Part shown: one piece after another, positions 33,654 to 42,488 of the stretch
Position numbering within the stretch: the first letter of the stretch is position 1
How the letters are laid out: each line of letters opens with the position of its first letter
DNA from: Lachnospiraceae bacterium UBA3850
GTDB lineage: Bacteria > Bacillota > Clostridia > Lachnospirales > Lachnospiraceae
Assembly (NCBI GenBank): GCA_002392655.1
Contig: DGHK01000006.1
Span: 495 to 64,494, forward strand
DNA length: 64,000 bases
Direction of reading: 5' to 3'
The notes under the pieces: generated by a model
What the model saw: the letters and a program-made list of their open reading frames with translations, nothing else
Database searches by the model: none
Told to the model about the DNA's origin: nothing
Position numbers and translations under genes: made by a program

Positions 33654-35771
33654 GTGAAGTTAGGAAAAAAGATAGTAGAACTAAGGATACCGATCCTTAT
33701 ACTGTCGATTATCTTATTGATACCGGCAGTTTTGGGCTATCTGAAAACCAGAACGAACTATGATATCCTCACCTATCTGCCTGATGATTTCGAGACGATG
33801 AAGGGCCAGCAGATACTGGCCGAGGATTTCGGAACAGGCGCCTTCTCCATGGTCGTGGTTGAGGGAATGGATGATAAGGACATAGTCAGCATGGCCGAGG
33901 ATATGGGTAAGGTCGACCATGTAGTAAGAGTTCTCAGTTATGCATCGGCAACGAAGGGAAGCATTCCGATTGAACTGCTCCCGGACAAGCTGAAGGATGC
34001 GGTGTCAAATGGTGATTCACAGCTGATGGCGATATTCTATGATACGACCATTTCGGCTGATGAGACGCTGAAGGCAGTAGAGGACGTAAGGGCAGTAGCT
34101 GGAGATCATGTATATGTTGGCGGTATGTCGGCTTTAGTAATTGATACTAAGAAGCTGAGTGATAAAGAGGTTCCGGCATATGTAATTATAGCAGTTATAC
34201 TGAGTCTCATAGTACTCACAATCAGTATGGATTCTTTCCTGATACCTGTACTGTTCCTGATGAGCATCGGTTTTGCAATCATTTATAACATGGGAACAAA
34301 TGTTTTTATGGGTGAGATATCCTATGTTACTAAAGCGCTGGCAGCTGTACTTCAGCTTGCGGTTACCATGGACTATTCAATCTTCCTATGGCACAGCTAT
34401 TCAGAAGAGAGAAGGGTGCCGGGAGTTGATAAAAAAGAGGCTATGGCAGTGGCGATTGAGAAAACATTTTCTTCTGTTGTAGGAAGCTCCATAACGACAG
34501 TTGCAGGTTTTGTGGCACTTTGCTTTATGACATTTACTCTTGGTCTGGATATGGGAATAGTTATGGCAAAGGGCGTTGTGATAGGAGTTATCTGCTGTGT
34601 TACACTGCTTCCTTCACTGATTCTTGTGTTCGATAAGGCGATACTGAAGACCTCACACAAACCGGTTGTTCCTGATTTTTCAAGGATAAGCAGATGGGTT
34701 GTGAAGCATTATTATATAGGAATCATATTGTTTGTGCTTCTGATCGTACCGGCTTATTACGGCCAGGCAAATAATAAGGTTTATTACAATCTGGATAGTT
34801 CGCTTCCGAAGGACCTTGCCAGCATACAAGCGAATGATAAGCTGGATAAGGAGTTCAACATGAGCACAACACATATGATCCTGCTTGATTCGAACTTAAA
34901 GGATAAGACAGTTAGAAACATAATAAATGAGATAGATGAATTGGACGGTGTCAAAGCGACAGTAGGTATTCAGTCACTCGTGGGAGCGGGAATGCCGAAG
35001 GAGATGATACCGGAAAAAATAAGAAGTGTTGTCGATGATGGTGAATATCAGCTGCTATTCATTCTATCGGAATACAAGATTGCAACGGACGAGGTTAATC
35101 AGCAGTGCGATCAGATAAATAAGATTCTGGATAAGTATGATCAGAAGGCTATGCTGATCGGCGAGGCTCCTTGTACAGAGGATTTGATCAAAACTACTGA
35201 CCGAGATTTTACTGTAGTAAATATGGTATCAATCCTGATGGTAGGAATAATTATCATATTTGTATTCAGATCATTTTCACTTCCGGTGCTGCTCGTGTCA
35301 GTTATAGAGTTTGCAATCTTTATCAATATGGCTATACCGCATTATACCGGAACGGTTCTGCCGTTCATTGCTTCGATAGTTATCGGAACGATACAGCTGG
35401 GATCCACAGTCGACTACGCGATTTTGATGACGACGAAGTATGTTAATCTCAGAGTCGGTGGTGAGAGCAAGAATGATGCTGTAACAGGAGCACTGAGTGG
35501 TTCTATCAATTCTATTTTTGTAAGTGCACTTTCGTTCTTTGCGGCTACATTTGGCGTGGCAGTTTATTCGAAGATAGATATGATAAGCGCACTGTGCATG
35601 CTGATGTCACGTGGTGCGATAATAAGTATGTTTGTAGTTATACTGCTTCTTCCGGCAGTGCTGAAGGTTTTTGACAAACTGATCATTCACTCCACAGCAG
35701 GCTTTAAGGATGTGAAGGAGAAAGAGAAGGCCGAGAAAGCAAAGGGTACACACGTAAATATGATGGCATAG
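33654..35771 (+). CDS. MMPL-family RND exporter
   Basis: A 705-residue membrane protein with the two-fold MMPL plan. There is an N-terminal helix, an outer domain (about residues 30-170), a five-helix bundle with ALAAVLQLAVTMDYSIFLWH, a second outer domain (about 360-510) and a second bundle with SIVIGTIQLGSTVDYAILMT. The D-Y pairs in those segments are the proton-relay motif of MMPL proteins (GxxxDY). MMPL exporters move lipids, drugs or peptides. The start is GTG 33654 after AGGAGGAATGAGAA. It is coupled to the next gene by a short gap (27 bases), and the two probably form one export unit. Confidence 0.9.
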   Translation: MKLGKKIVELRIPILILSIILLIPAVLGYLKTRTNYDILTYLPDDFETMKGQQILAEDFGTGAFSMVVVEGMDDKDIVSMAEDMGKVDHVVRVLSYASATKGSIPIELLPDKLKDAVSNGDSQLMAIFYDTTISADETLKAVEDVRAVAGDHVYVGGMSALVIDTKKLSDKEVPAYVIIAVILSLIVLTISMDSFLIPVLFLMSIGFAIIYNMGTNVFMGEISYVTKALAAVLQLAVTMDYSIFLWHSYSEERRVPGVDKKEAMAVAIEKTFSSVVGSSITTVAGFVALCFMTFTLGLDMGIVMAKGVVIGVICCVTLLPSLILVFDKAILKTSHKPVVPDFSRISRWVVKHYYIGIILFVLLIVPAYYGQANNKVYYNLDSSLPKDLASIQANDKLDKEFNMSTTHMILLDSNLKDKTVRNIINEIDELDGVKATVGIQSLVGAGMPKEMIPEKIRSVVDDGEYQLLFILSEYKIATDEVNQQCDQINKILDKYDQKAMLIGEAPCTEDLIKTTDRDFTVVNMVSILMVGIIIIFVFRSFSLPVLLVSVIEFAIFINMAIPHYTGTVLPFIASIVIGTIQLGSTVDYAILMTTKYVNLRVGGESKNDAVTGALSGSINSIFVSALSFFAATFGVAVYSKIDMISALCMLMSRGAIISMFVVILLLPAVLKVFDKLIIHSTAGFKDVKEKEKAEKAKGTHVNMMA

Positions 35772-35798
35772 TTTTGGAAGAATGATAAGGAGAAATGT

Positions 35799-38141
35799 AT
35801 GATGAAGAAAAAATATATGGGATATATGAAAAGGACTGCGGCAGTCGTTATGTGCTTTGCTATGACAGCAGGACTTGCTGCATGCTCCGACACAGAAGGA
35901 AGGTCAGTTGCTGCTGATGAGAAGGCTATGGCAGCAAATGACGAAGGAGAGATAACAGACGTCATATCTAAGTCACTTGGACTTGGAAGTGAGACTGATG
36001 CAGATAAAGAGGAAACAGTTTATGTTATATCTGATTCAACCGGAGCCGTTAAGGAGACGATAGTTAGTGAATGGCTGAAGAATCCGGAGGGAAAGGATGA
36101 GATTAAGGATATCAGTGCTCTGACTGATATAGAAAATGAAAAGGGCGACGAAAGCTTCGAGCAGGATGGAAAGAAGCTTACCTGGAAGGCCGGTGGAAAT
36201 GATATCTACTATCAGGGTAAAACTCAGGAGACTCCTCCTGTATCTGTTAAGGCCACTTATTATCTGGATGGTAAGGAGACTTCTCCTTCTGAGATAGCCG
36301 GAAAGAGTGGACATGTGAAGATCAGATATGAGTATACGAACGATGCGAAGGAGGACGGAGTTTATACACCGTTTGTTATGGCTACCGGACTTATACTTGA
36401 CCTGGAGAACTTCAGTAACGTTGAGGGTAAGAATGCGAAGGTCATCTCAGACGGAAGCAGATATATAGTAGTTGGATTCGGAATGCCGGGTATGACTGAA
36501 AGCTTGAAGCTGGATAAGCAGGATATAGAACTGCCTGATTATTTTGAGGTTGAGGCTGATGCCGCAAGCTTCGAGGTCGGAATGTCTATAACAGTAGCAA
36601 GTGTGGAAACTCTTGGTGGTGATGAGGATATAGATCTTAAGGATGTTGAGAAGGAAGTAAATGACCTGACTGGAGAATATAAGAACGGAATCGGAAAGCT
36701 GACGGACGGTATCAAGGAATATACAGGCGGAGTTGAAAAGGTTTCTGATGGTGCCGGAAAGCTGGCAACCGGAGCAGATACTCTCTACAAGGGCGTCGGA
36801 ACATTAAGCGGCGGTGTTAAGGACGCAGCAAATGGTGCAGACAGTCTCGCAGAGGGAGCTGGTCAGGTAAATGATGGAGCTAAGAAACTCAGCGAAGGAA
36901 CCGGAAGTGCTTACGAGGGAGCAAAGCAGGTAAGTGACGGTGCAGCTCAGCTGAACAATGCAGTACAGGCAGTAGAGCTTCCAGATGTTTCTCAGATGAG
37001 TCAGGGTGAGGTCGATGATGAGACGAAGGCTTCTATCAAGACTACAGCAGAGAGCTACCTCGGAGGAACAGATACAGCTCAGTATGTGGGATCAGTTATG
37101 TCAGGAGCTATAACAAATGCAGTTACTTCTTCAGTTACATCTGACACAGTTCCACAGGTTGTAAATTATAAAACAAGTGGTGAGTCGGCAGTTCAGACAG
37201 CAGCTCAGAGCGCTGCACAGGGACAGGCAACGGCGGCTCAGACAGCAGCCCAGACAGAGGCTCAGACAGCAGCTGCAAATTACGCTGGTGAGGCTCAGGC
37301 AACAGCTGTAGCAATAGCACAGTCAATCTATGGAGATACATTTGATCCAAATGATCCTGCACAGCAGGCTGTTATCGGACAGATGACACAGGCTATCGCA
37401 GGAGCCTACGGAACAGGCTATGGAACAGGTTACGGAACTGCATACTGCACAGGTTATGGAGCAGGCTATGCAGCAGAATATATAGAGTACCTCACAGAGT
37501 TTAACAGCTTCTCTGATCAGCTCAGCAAGCAATTCGGTGGACAGCAGTTTAACTCAGAGGTTTCAGGTGCGGTTACAAATGTAGCAAATGCATATGCGAC
37601 CGCGGGTTCACAGGTAACACTTAACAAGGTAGGAGATGAGATAAACGGTTTCTCTGAGAAACTTGATTCTCTGAAAGCGGGAACAAAGAAGCTTGCAGAC
37701 GGTTCTTCGAGTCTGACTACAGGACTCGCAACCTTAAATAATGGAGCTGCAACTCTGGCAAACGGAACTGATACACTCTCTACGGGCGCTAAACAGCTGG
37801 ATGATGGTATGATCAAGCTTAAGAACGGAACTGATACACTCTATAGTGGTGCCGGAGAACTGAAGGATGGAGCACGTACACTTAAGAACGGAACTGATAC
37901 GCTAGTTCAGAATAATAGTGCATTAAATGGTGGTGCTAAGGAGCTGGGTGATGCAACTGATAAGATAGTTGATAAGCTCTATGAAACAGAGGATGGCGTA
38001 AATGATTTTGTTGACAATGTCAATAAGGTAAAGTCGGCCGGAAGAAACTACCAGTGCTTCGGCGGAATCTCCGGAGATATGACAGGTAAGACTAAGTTCA
38101 TAATCAAGGTCGATGCTGTTGAGGCTGAAACAAACCCATAA
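35799..38141 (+). CDS. large repeat lipoprotein, YhgE/Pip-like, MMPL partner
   Basis: A 780-residue exported protein with a lipoprotein signal (TAGLAACSDTE, Cys about 29). Residues 40-260 form a beta-rich domain (KATYYLDGKETSPSEIAGKS and on). Residues 280-400 and 620-735 are built of the amphipathic repeats of YhgE/Pip proteins (LATGADTLYKGVGTLSGGV, ANGTDTLSTGAKQLDDG). Between them lies an Ala/Gln/Thr-rich stretch (about 455-560) with a GTGYGTGYGTAYCTGYGAGY segment of short Gly/Tyr repeats. The C-terminus has no membrane helices, unlike YhgE itself. The gene is 27 bases after the MMPL gene, and I infer that the lipoprotein works outside the membrane with it. Confidence 0.82.
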   Translation: MMKKKYMGYMKRTAAVVMCFAMTAGLAACSDTEGRSVAADEKAMAANDEGEITDVISKSLGLGSETDADKEETVYVISDSTGAVKETIVSEWLKNPEGKDEIKDISALTDIENEKGDESFEQDGKKLTWKAGGNDIYYQGKTQETPPVSVKATYYLDGKETSPSEIAGKSGHVKIRYEYTNDAKEDGVYTPFVMATGLILDLENFSNVEGKNAKVISDGSRYIVVGFGMPGMTESLKLDKQDIELPDYFEVEADAASFEVGMSITVASVETLGGDEDIDLKDVEKEVNDLTGEYKNGIGKLTDGIKEYTGGVEKVSDGAGKLATGADTLYKGVGTLSGGVKDAANGADSLAEGAGQVNDGAKKLSEGTGSAYEGAKQVSDGAAQLNNAVQAVELPDVSQMSQGEVDDETKASIKTTAESYLGGTDTAQYVGSVMSGAITNAVTSSVTSDTVPQVVNYKTSGESAVQTAAQSAAQGQATAAQTAAQTEAQTAAANYAGEAQATAVAIAQSIYGDTFDPNDPAQQAVIGQMTQAIAGAYGTGYGTGYGTAYCTGYGAGYAAEYIEYLTEFNSFSDQLSKQFGGQQFNSEVSGAVTNVANAYATAGSQVTLNKVGDEINGFSEKLDSLKAGTKKLADGSSSLTTGLATLNNGAATLANGTDTLSTGAKQLDDGMIKLKNGTDTLYSGAGELKDGARTLKNGTDTLVQNNSALNGGAKELGDATDKIVDKLYETEDGVNDFVDNVNKVKSAGRNYQCFGGISGDMTGKTKFIIKVDAVEAETNP

Positions 38142-38170
38142 CTATACTTCACTATACATTCCTAATCGGG

Positions 38171-38208
38171 AAGCCTGTCCGGACTCTGATCCGGCCAGGC
38201 TTTCTTTG
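38171..38208 (+). terminator. terminator of the MMPL/repeat-lipoprotein operon
   Basis: AAGCCTGTCCGGA pairs with TCCGGCCAGGCTT with one mismatch, followed by TCTTTG. Confidence 0.8.
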
Positions 38209-38331
38209 TTATGAAAGAGACACTGAGAGGAGGTTCTCCAGTGGTTCGGTGGGTTGCTTTGATTGCAAAAATGGGTGTATAATGTCATAGATTCTAGTTT
38301 TGATTTAAACATTGAAAAAGGGGTGAATATT

Positions 38332-40377
38332 TTGAAGAAACTGTATCAGAACAGAGAGCTGTCATGGCTGAGGTTTAATGAGAGAGTTTTGGAGGAGGCT
38401 GAGGATGAGAGAAATCCTCTCTGCGAGAGGCTCACATTTATGTCCATATACCAGACGAATCTGGATGAGTTTTTCATGGTCAGGGTTGGATCTTTGCATG
38501 ATCAGATGCTTCTGGAGGATGATCCGAAGGAGAATAAAACAAATATGACTGCTTCTGAGCAGCTTGAAGCTATAAGAGAGCGTGTTCGTGAGTTGGGAAT
38601 AAGGAAGGATGAGTCCTACCACAAGCTTATGAAGGAGGTAGAGAAGAAGGGTATCAGAATCGTAAGCTTTGCGGATGTTACGGATCAGGAGGGTGAGTAT
38701 CTGCATGAGTATTTTGAGAGAGAGATTCTGCCGCTTCTTTCACCATATACTGTAAGCAAGAAGAGACCATTTCCATTTATAAAGAATAGGGAGATTTGTG
38801 CGACGGCTCTGCTTCTTACCAAAACAGGAAAGAGCAGATTCGGAATAGTTCCTTGCACAAATGGTATGTTTTCGAGGCTTATAGAGCTTCCGGAGAGCAA
38901 GGGAACATATATGCTGGCTGAAGAGCTGATATTACATTTCCTTCCTGAGGTTTTTACAGATTATACTATAGCATGCAAGTCGCTTGTCAGAGTGACCAGA
39001 AACGCGGATATCGATGCGGACAAGGTTTACGACGAGGAGCTTAATTACAGGGATCATATGGCTGAAGTTATCAAGCTGAGAAGAAAGCTTGAGCCTGTCA
39101 GACTTGAATATACCAGAGATGTTGATAAGAAGATCATCAAGAGCATAGCGAACTTCTTTAAGATTGATAAGGAGATGATATTCCTTACTACAGCACCGCT
39201 GGATATGTCATTTGTTTTTGATATTGAGGATTCTCTGAGACATGATAAGGAAAACTTCTTCAATAAGAGAGTTCCTCAGAAGCCTGCCTGCATAGATGAG
39301 AGCAGGCCGCTCATACCTCAGATACTTGAGAAGGATAAGCTTCTGTCTTATCCATATGAGTCTATAAAGCCTTTCCTGAACATGCTCAGTGAGGCTGCAA
39401 ATGATCCGGATGTTGTATCTATCAAGATGACGCTTTACAGGCTGGCAAAGCAGAGCGAGGTAGTTGATGCGCTGGTTGAGGCGGCAGAGAATGGAAAAGA
39501 GGTAGATGTACTGGTTGAGCTTAAGGCCAGGTTCGATGAGGAGAATAACATCGGCTGGTCCAGAAAACTGGAAAATGCAGGCTGCAACGTTATCTATGGA
39601 CTTGACGGCTTGAAGGTACATTCGAAGCTCTGCCTCATAACTCTGAAGAAGGGAAATGAGGTTGTATACGTTACTCAGATCGGAACGGGTAATTATAATG
39701 AGAAGACAGCCAGACTGTATACGGATCTCAGTCTGATGACTGCTGATCAGAAGATTGGTGCGGAGGCAGCTCGTGTTTTCAATGCACTCTCTATGGGTGA
39801 AGTTATTAAGCGTACGGAGCATCTGCTGGTTGCACCTAAGTGTCTGCAGAACAAAGTCATCGACAAGATTGACCGTGAGATACAGATAGCTAAGGATGGT
39901 GGCGAGGGCTACGTTGGCGTAAAGATCAACTCGCTGACTGACAAGAAGATCATCGATAAGCTGATAGCTGCCTCCCGCGCAGGCGTTAAGGTTGAGATGG
40001 TAGTCCGTGGTATATGCTGCCTGAATCCCGGTGTGAAGGGTGAGACAGATAATATCAAGATCATCTCTATAGTTGGAAGATTCCTCGAACATTCTCGTAT
40101 ATATATATTTGGTAAGGGAGAGAGAGAGGAGATGTATATCGGCTCAGCCGATTTCATGACAAGAAACACTGTCAGACGAGTTGAGGTAGCAACACCACTC
40201 TATGACAAGGATATAAAGGACAGAGTAAGGGAAGCCTTTAAGCTACAGATGTCCGACAATGTAAAAGCCAGAGAGCTTTGCAAGAACGGAAGCTACAAAT
40301 ATGTTGAGCATACTGAACCGCCTGTAAATTCACAGGAAATTTTCTATGAGCAGGCTTACAAGGCTCTTGAAGTGTAG
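38332..40377 (+). CDS. ppk1: polyphosphate kinase
   Basis: A 681-residue PPK1, which makes polyphosphate reversibly from ATP. It has YQNRELSWLRFNERVLEEA, MSIYQTNLDEFFMVRVGSL, FPFIKNREIC, the catalytic-His region KVHSKLCLITLKKGNE and the second phospholipase D-like His motif EHSRIYIFGKG. I choose TTG 38332, six bases after GGGGTG, because homology begins immediately after it; the frame is open further up to 38263 but that part is not PPK-like, and GTG 38323 is the alternative. The last codons (EQAYKALEV) lie in a 41-base sequence that is repeated twice more after the stop. Confidence 0.92.
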   Translation: MKKLYQNRELSWLRFNERVLEEAEDERNPLCERLTFMSIYQTNLDEFFMVRVGSLHDQMLLEDDPKENKTNMTASEQLEAIRERVRELGIRKDESYHKLMKEVEKKGIRIVSFADVTDQEGEYLHEYFEREILPLLSPYTVSKKRPFPFIKNREICATALLLTKTGKSRFGIVPCTNGMFSRLIELPESKGTYMLAEELILHFLPEVFTDYTIACKSLVRVTRNADIDADKVYDEELNYRDHMAEVIKLRRKLEPVRLEYTRDVDKKIIKSIANFFKIDKEMIFLTTAPLDMSFVFDIEDSLRHDKENFFNKRVPQKPACIDESRPLIPQILEKDKLLSYPYESIKPFLNMLSEAANDPDVVSIKMTLYRLAKQSEVVDALVEAAENGKEVDVLVELKARFDEENNIGWSRKLENAGCNVIYGLDGLKVHSKLCLITLKKGNEVVYVTQIGTGNYNEKTARLYTDLSLMTADQKIGAEAARVFNALSMGEVIKRTEHLLVAPKCLQNKVIDKIDREIQIAKDGGEGYVGVKINSLTDKKIIDKLIAASRAGVKVEMVVRGICCLNPGVKGETDNIKIISIVGRFLEHSRIYIFGKGEREEMYIGSADFMTRNTVRRVEVATPLYDKDIKDRVREAFKLQMSDNVKARELCKNGSYKYVEHTEPPVNSQEIFYEQAYKALEV

Positions 40378-40463
40378 ATTGATTTTACGAGCAGGCTTTC
40401 AAAGCTCTTGAAGTGTAGATTGATTTTACGAGCAGGTGTTCAAAGCTCTTGAAGCGTAGATTG
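40346..40463 (+). repeat. three tandem copies of a 41-base unit at the ppk1 3' end
   Basis: Units begin at 40346, 40387 and 40428, each with the core GAGCAGG, then CAAAGCTCTTGAAGTGTAG (with base changes) and ATTGATTTT. The first encodes the last nine residues and stop of PPK; the next two are non-coding copies. Copies 2 and 3 differ at few positions, so the duplication is recent. Confidence 0.9.
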
Positions 40464-40480
40464 AAGTGTAGGATAGTTTT

Positions 40481-41884
40481 ATGAAGAAGCATATCAGGAT
40501 CAAGAATTACATCTTAATATCGATGGTCATCATGGTGACGGTTTCAGTCCTGACAGCTGTTTTCACCATATCTGTTTTCTATTCCAAGAGCAGAGTTAAC
40601 TCAGTAAAGGAAAGTATGACACAGAGTGTCGCCAGCCTGTCTGCTATGGCGGAGAAGGATGGCCTCAGTAACACCGCAAACTATTACGGAATGAAAAACA
40701 GAGCAGATTCTCTGGCTAGATTCCAGAATGGTTCCATCCTTATAATTGACAGAAACTATATGATCGTGCGTGACACGGAGGGAAATAAGGACGGCTGCTA
40801 CATAATAAATAAAGAAGTTATGGATGTAATGCAGGGAAGGTCTGAGAGACTGGAAAAAGAAACCTCTGATTATATTCGTACGATGTCACCTATCAGAATA
40901 AACGGTGAAATCAAGGGTGTCATTATATTTGAAGTTTCTTTGTCCAAGATTCAGGAGGAGATGGACAGTGTCAGAAGCGTAATGATCATTCTGACAGCAA
41001 TAATCCTGATCGTTGATGTGCTGATCATAGTTTATGTATCCAGAAGGTCAGTTGAAGATCTAAATAATGTAAATGAGAAGATCATGCATACTGCTCTCGG
41101 TACTCTTCATGAGAAACTTCCTGAGGATGAGGGCTTTATCGAGATTCAGGTTCTGGCCGAAAACTACAACGATGTTATGAGTAAGCTTGAGGTGATCGAT
41201 CAGACGAGAACGGAGTTTGTTTCAAATGTGTCTCACGAGCTTAAAACTCCGATTACTTCCATGAAGGTTTTGGCAGAGTCACTCGTACAGAATGAGTCGG
41301 CAACTGCAGAGGAGTACAAGGAGTTCATGACCGACATCGTTGAGGAGATTGACAGAGAGACCAAGATCATAAATGACCTGCTGACACTTGTTCGTACTGA
41401 TAATAAAAATGAGCTCAACATGGAGAAAACTGACATCAATGAGATGATGCAGACGATACTGAAGACGGTAAGCCCACTTGCGAAGAACAGGGCTATCGAT
41501 GTGAGCTATGAGTGCTATAGGGAGGTTGTTGCCGAAGTCGATAGTGTGAAGCTGTCACTCGCAATCTCAAACCTAATAGAAAATGCAATTAAGTACAACG
41601 TAGATAATGGCTGGATCAAATGCAGCCTGAACACAGACCATAAATTCTTCTATATCAAGGTTGCTGATTCCGGTGTCGGAATACCAGACGATGCGAAGGA
41701 TAAGGTCTTCGACAGATTCTACAGAGTCGACAAGGCGAGAAGCCGTGACACCGGTGGTACCGGACTCGGTCTCTCTATAACAAGAAGTATAATAAATGCT
41801 CATAAGGGCACTATCAAGCTTTACAGCGAGTCCGGAAAGGGAACTACATTTACTGTAAAAATCCCGCTGGAGAATTCACTGTAG
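40481..41884 (+). CDS. membrane sensor histidine kinase without adjacent response regulator
   Basis: A 467-residue kinase. TM1 is residues 10-33, a single-PAS-size extracellular sensor spans 35-163, and TM2 is 165-187, followed by a HAMP-like stretch. HisKA is present with His252 in FVSNVSHELKTPITSM. The ATP-binding domain shows N-box NLIENAIKYN, G1 DSGVGIP, F-box DRFYRVDKAR and G2 GGTGLGLSI. It belongs to the WalK/PhoR-like class. No response regulator gene is next to it: PPK and the 41-base repeats precede it and a lipoprotein follows by 49 bases. The partner must be encoded elsewhere, or was lost at the repeat. Confidence 0.93.
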   Translation: MKKHIRIKNYILISMVIMVTVSVLTAVFTISVFYSKSRVNSVKESMTQSVASLSAMAEKDGLSNTANYYGMKNRADSLARFQNGSILIIDRNYMIVRDTEGNKDGCYIINKEVMDVMQGRSERLEKETSDYIRTMSPIRINGEIKGVIIFEVSLSKIQEEMDSVRSVMIILTAIILIVDVLIIVYVSRRSVEDLNNVNEKIMHTALGTLHEKLPEDEGFIEIQVLAENYNDVMSKLEVIDQTRTEFVSNVSHELKTPITSMKVLAESLVQNESATAEEYKEFMTDIVEEIDRETKIINDLLTLVRTDNKNELNMEKTDINEMMQTILKTVSPLAKNRAIDVSYECYREVVAEVDSVKLSLAISNLIENAIKYNVDNGWIKCSLNTDHKFFYIKVADSGVGIPDDAKDKVFDRFYRVDKARSRDTGGTGLGLSITRSIINAHKGTIKLYSESGKGTTFTVKIPLENSL

Positions 41885-41933
41885 AGTACACCGTAGGTGG
41901 AAGAAGATGTCAAGAAGTATGAAGTGATTTTGG

Positions 41934-42452
41934 ATGGATATTATGGAAGATAATAAGAAGAAAGAATTGATAGTAATAATCTTGAAGGTTCTGGCGGCGG
42001 CGCTGGCTGTTATTTCGTTGCTGCTTTCTTCAGGTTGTGGTTCTTCTGAAAAAAGTGAGGTAGAGGGCGTAGTTCCGAAGGCAGGTATGGTTCAACTATA
42101 TCATCCTACGGAGGATAGTGTCGAACCTGACGAGGAAGCTTATCAGCTGATGCAGCCTGATAATCTGGCGGCCAGTGTTGAGGAGGTTCTGGAAAAGCTT
42201 CATATAAATCAGAAGCTTGTAGTTGACAAATATACCATAGATATAAATGACGGAAAAAAGATCGTGACTCTTTTTATATCAGAGACGGCTGAGCTTTCCG
42301 AGGAAGAGCTCCTTCTTAATAAAGCTGCTATAGTGAAAAGTGTCAAAGGTATCGGAGTCGATGAAGTTGGAATCACTCTGAATAGTAGTGACGGAAAAAA
42401 AATCGACAAGGCTACCTACAGTGATGCATCATTTTTCTATTACGACAAATAG
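41934..42452 (+). CDS. lipoprotein, GerMN-like
   Basis: A 172-residue protein with a lipoprotein signal (ISLLLSSGCGSSEK, Cys about 36) and a small domain (VQLYHPTEDSVEPDEEAYQL, then KLVVDKYTIDINDGKKIVTL and ELSEEELLLNKAAIVKSVKG). This order of elements is like the GerMN domain found in GerM and in lipoproteins encoded next to sensor kinases (LpqB-like), but the match is partial. It lies 49 bases after the kinase gene, which supports a role in envelope sensing with that kinase. ATG 41943 is an alternative start. Confidence 0.6.
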   Translation: MDIMEDNKKKELIVIILKVLAAALAVISLLLSSGCGSSEKSEVEGVVPKAGMVQLYHPTEDSVEPDEEAYQLMQPDNLAASVEEVLEKLHINQKLVVDKYTIDINDGKKIVTLFISETAELSEEELLLNKAAIVKSVKGIGVDEVGITLNSSDGKKIDKATYSDASFFYYDK

Positions 42453-42488
42453 AAGAGGCGTTGACATTACAAAGTCATGTGATGTATT

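Noticed and set aside
39208..40092. 294-residue minus-strand ORF inside ppk1
   Set aside because: Antisense of a conserved PPK domain; no family likeness.
40346..40463. Tandem 41-base repeats as a CRISPR array
   Set aside because: Units are directly adjacent without spacers, and the first is coding; no cas genes are seen.
41934..42452. Naming the lipoprotein as the GerM spore protein
   Set aside because: Only part of the GerMN pattern is visible and no sporulation genes are nearby.
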